Shown: positions 31,529 through 33,385 of the stretch, piece after piece
Numbering within the stretch: the first letter of the stretch is position 1
Layout: each line of letters starts with the position of its first letter
NCBI RefSeq assembly: GCF_024723325.1
Contig: NZ_JANQCH010000011.1
Coordinates: 1-33,385, forward strand
Reading direction: 5' to 3'
DNA length: 33,385 bases
Source of the DNA: Agrococcus sp. HG114
Lineage (GTDB): Bacteria > Actinomycetota > Actinomycetes > Actinomycetales > Microbacteriaceae
Program-made: the position numbers and the translations under genes
Notes under the pieces: model-generated
What the model was told of the DNA's origin: nothing
Database searches by the model: none
Seen by the model: only the letters and a program-made list of their open reading frames with translations

Positions 31529-32902
31529 CTACACCGTCTCGCCGGTGATGCCCTTCGTCGACGCGATGACGTCGCGCATCTTCTTCTCGAACGCCTCGTA
31601 GAACATCGAGAGCGGGAACTCGTCGTCGAGCACGAGGTCGGTCAGCTGCCGGGGCGTGCCGTCGAGCGGCAGGTCGCCGGCCTTCCACGCGGATGCGGGG
31701 TGCGGCTCGACGACGGAGGAGACGAGCTCGTAGGCGGCGAGCCAGTGTGCGACCTTCGGCCGGTCGATCGACTTCCAGTAGAGGAGCTCGATCGCCTCGC
31801 CGAGCTTGTTGACGACGTCGGGCACCTCGTCCCAGTCGAACGCGAGCTGCGTGTCGGTCCAGTGCAGCACGCGGTGCTGGTGCAGCCACGCGAAGAGCAG
31901 CTGGCCTCCGAGGCCGTCGTAGTTGCGCACGCGCGAGCCGGTGATCGCGAAGCGGAAGATGCGGTCGAAGATGACCGCGTACTGCACGAGCTTCGCGTGC
32001 TTCGCGAGGTCGAGGTCCGCCTCCGTCGCGAACTCGTCGGCGGCGATGCGGCGCTCGATCGCGACCGCCTCGCGGAAGGCGGTGAGGTCGCAGCGCAGCT
32101 CCTCGAGCGAGTAGAGGAAGAACGGCATGCGCTGCTTGATCATGAACGGGTCGAACGGCAGGTCGCCGCGCATGTGGGTGCGGTCGTGGATGAGGTCCCA
32201 CATCACGAACGTGCGCTCGGCGAGCGCCTGGTCGGCGAGCATCTCCGCGGCGTCGGCGGGCAGCTCGAGCTTCGTGACATCGCACGCGGCCTCGACGACG
32301 CGGCGGAAGCGGGCGGCCTCGCGGTCCTGGAAGATCGCGCCCCAGGTGAACGGCGGGATCTCGCGCATCGCGACGGTCTCGGGGAAGAGCACGGCCGAGT
32401 TGGTGTCGTAGCCGGCGGTGAAGTCGATGAAGCGCAGCGGCACGAAGAGCCCGTTCGCGTAGTCGCCCGCCTCGAGCTCGGCGATGAAGTCGGGCCAGAT
32501 GACTTCGACGAGCACGGCCTCGACCCTGCGGTCGGGCGAGCCGTTCTGCGTGTACATCGGGAAGACGACGAGGTGCCGCAGCCCGTCGACCCGGTGCTCC
32601 TGGGGCTGGAAGCGCACGAGCGCGTCGAAGAAGTCGGGCTCGCCGAACCCCGAGGCGGCCCACCGCTCGAAGTCGAGCGCGGCCTGCTCGAGGTACTCGG
32701 CGTCGTGCGGGAACTCGGGGGCGATGTCGCGGATGCCCTCGGCGAGCTCGGCGACGTGGGCGCGGGCGGCGTCGTGGTGGGCGCTCTCCTCGATCGCCCC
32801 GTTCTTGGCCTGCAGCGGCTGCAGCGCCGTCGCGGCAGCCTTGATGCGGAGCCAGGCGGGGTGCTGGCGGAGGTCGGCGGCGGTGGCCTGGGTCATCGTC
32901 AT
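31529..32902 (-). CDS. DUF6421 family protein
   Basis: 457 residues, matching my memory of the actinobacterial DUF6421 family, which has no assigned function. It is soluble and rich in aromatic and acidic residues. Conserved-looking blocks are LVVFPMYTQNGSPDRRVEAVLVEV, FVMWDLIHDRTHMRGDLPFDPFMIKQRMPFFLYSLEELRCDLTAF, and LLFAWLHQHRVLHWTDTQLAFDWDEVPDVVNKLGEAIE. The many His, Asp and Glu residues in the HDRTHMRGD and HQHRVLHWTD blocks could bind a metal, but no known motif fits. GGGAGG precedes ATG 32902. Monocistronic and divergent from the membrane protein at 33185. Confidence 0.8.
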   Translation of the reverse strand: MTMTQATAADLRQHPAWLRIKAAATALQPLQAKNGAIEESAHHDAARAHVAELAEGIRDIAPEFPHDAEYLEQAALDFERWAASGFGEPDFFDALVRFQPQEHRVDGLRHLVVFPMYTQNGSPDRRVEAVLVEVIWPDFIAELEAGDYANGLFVPLRFIDFTAGYDTNSAVLFPETVAMREIPPFTWGAIFQDREAARFRRVVEAACDVTKLELPADAAEMLADQALAERTFVMWDLIHDRTHMRGDLPFDPFMIKQRMPFFLYSLEELRCDLTAFREAVAIERRIAADEFATEADLDLAKHAKLVQYAVIFDRIFRFAITGSRVRNYDGLGGQLLFAWLHQHRVLHWTDTQLAFDWDEVPDVVNKLGEAIELLYWKSIDRPKVAHWLAAYELVSSVVEPHPASAWKAGDLPLDGTPRQLTDLVLDDEFPLSMFYEAFEKKMRDVIASTKGITGETV

Positions 32903-33067
32903 GGGAGCCTCCCGGAGGGCGGATAGCGGGGCGTGACGCGCTCGGATCCGGGCGTCTGGCGCACCAGCGGTGCGCGATTCCAGCGTATGGGCGCGTCTGC
33001 GCACGTATCTTGCGTTCGGCCCGCCCTTTCCTGCCCGTTCGCGGTGCCATGGCGAAGCGTGCGGCCG

Positions 33068-33136
33068 CGCGCAACGCTCTTGCGCGGAGCACTGAGCATC
33101 GGCTCAGGAGCACGTGAATCCGGCATGGCGCATGCC
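33068..33136. promoter_or_regulatory. Three short palindromes in the 282-bp DUF6421 divergent region
   Basis: CGCGCAA-CGCTC-TTGCGCG (33068-33086), CTGAGC-ATCG-GCTCAG (33092-33107) and GGCATG-GCG-CATGCC (33122-33136) lie side by side. The rest of the gap (32903-33184) shows only weak promoter-like sequence and no gene. They may be regulator sites for one or both divergent genes. Confidence 0.45.
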
Positions 33137-33184
33137 TGGCGTTCGGCACCCTGGAAGGGCACTCGAGCGGACCGGAGGGATGAG

Positions 33185-33385
33185 ATGGAGGGGGCTGCGA
33201 GCCCGCGGCGCCCCGCGCTGCTCCTCGCCGCGCAGCTCGGCGCGGTCGTCGGCCTGGACGCGATCCTCGCGCTCGTGCTCGTCGAGACCGCGAGCCTCGA
33301 GGTGCGCGTCGCGCTCGGGCTCCCGCCGGCCGGTGCGCCGCGGGACGCGCTCGCCGGGTGGGCGGCGCTCGCGACGGTGCCGGCC
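33185..33385 (+). CDS. Membrane protein, N-terminal part (cut by window end)
   Basis: 67 residues are visible from ATG 33185, which has GGAGGG about 6 bases upstream. A hydrophobic helix (about 10-33, PALLLAAQLGAVVGLDAILALVLVE) is followed by a short polar segment and the start of another hydrophobic region (LAGWAALATVPA). No family recognised from this fragment. Confidence 0.6.
   Translation, partial: MEGAASPRRPALLLAAQLGAVVGLDAILALVLVETASLEVRVALGLPPAGAPRDALAGWAALATVPA

Overview
High-GC actinobacterial DNA. The GC-rich codon third positions, frequent GTG starts, start codons 5-7 bases after a TANNNT box, and families such as DUF3516 helicase, DUF6421, DUF385 (F420-type) and the Rv0428c-type SH3-like domain point to Micrococcales. 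The recurrent GGATGCG/CGCATCC word suggests Microbacteriaceae (Agrococcus- or Agromyces-like), but the genus is inferred. The window looks like ordinary chromosome: about 33 protein genes including two cut by the window edges, no rRNA or tRNA seen, no transposase, no phage and no CRISPR.

Layout. 1-5.6 kb: end of an aminotransferase, an amino acid permease with a strong terminator, then two overlapping ABC exporter half-transporters whose ATPase domains are degenerate in complementary ways. 5.6-8.5 kb: a membrane-anchored HNH protein, a one-lobe solute-binding lipoprotein translationally coupled to an unusual cation diffusion facilitator, and an AlkD-like protein. 8.6-12.9 kb: NhaA antiporter and a sulfane-sulfur operon (two mini CxxC proteins, metallo-beta-lactamase/rhodanese fusion, thioredoxin, small membrane protein) facing a CstR-like repressor across paired ATACCC/GGGTAT operators. 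12.9-16.6 kb: CDGSH iron-sulfur protein overlapping a haem-oxygenase-like di-iron protein, M18 aminopeptidase, DHFR-like reductase. 16.6-22 kb: LapA-like protein, stand-alone SH3-like domain, a 15-bp direct-repeat array, zinc-ribbon SDR, DUF3516 helicase. 22-27.9 kb: M20 amidase/carbamoylase, YtcJ-like amidohydrolase, PucR/CdaR regulator and MHS transporter, which look like one catabolic locus for an unknown amide or ureide. 28-33.4 kb: DUF385 protein, two SDR-type proteins, small membrane proteins, a membrane protein/XRE regulator pair with its operator, DUF6421, and the start of a membrane protein.

The least explained structure is a family of four intergenic palindromes (8543, 15862, 17301, 21967). 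Each is exactly 67 bp (33 + 1 + 33), with ATCTCAACCGG ends and a GCGATAATCGC-like core. One copy has different arm sequence but keeps the pairing. Other candidates for new biology are the one-lobe binding protein/CDF pair, the ABC pair, the twin CxxC mini-proteins and the 15-bp repeat array.
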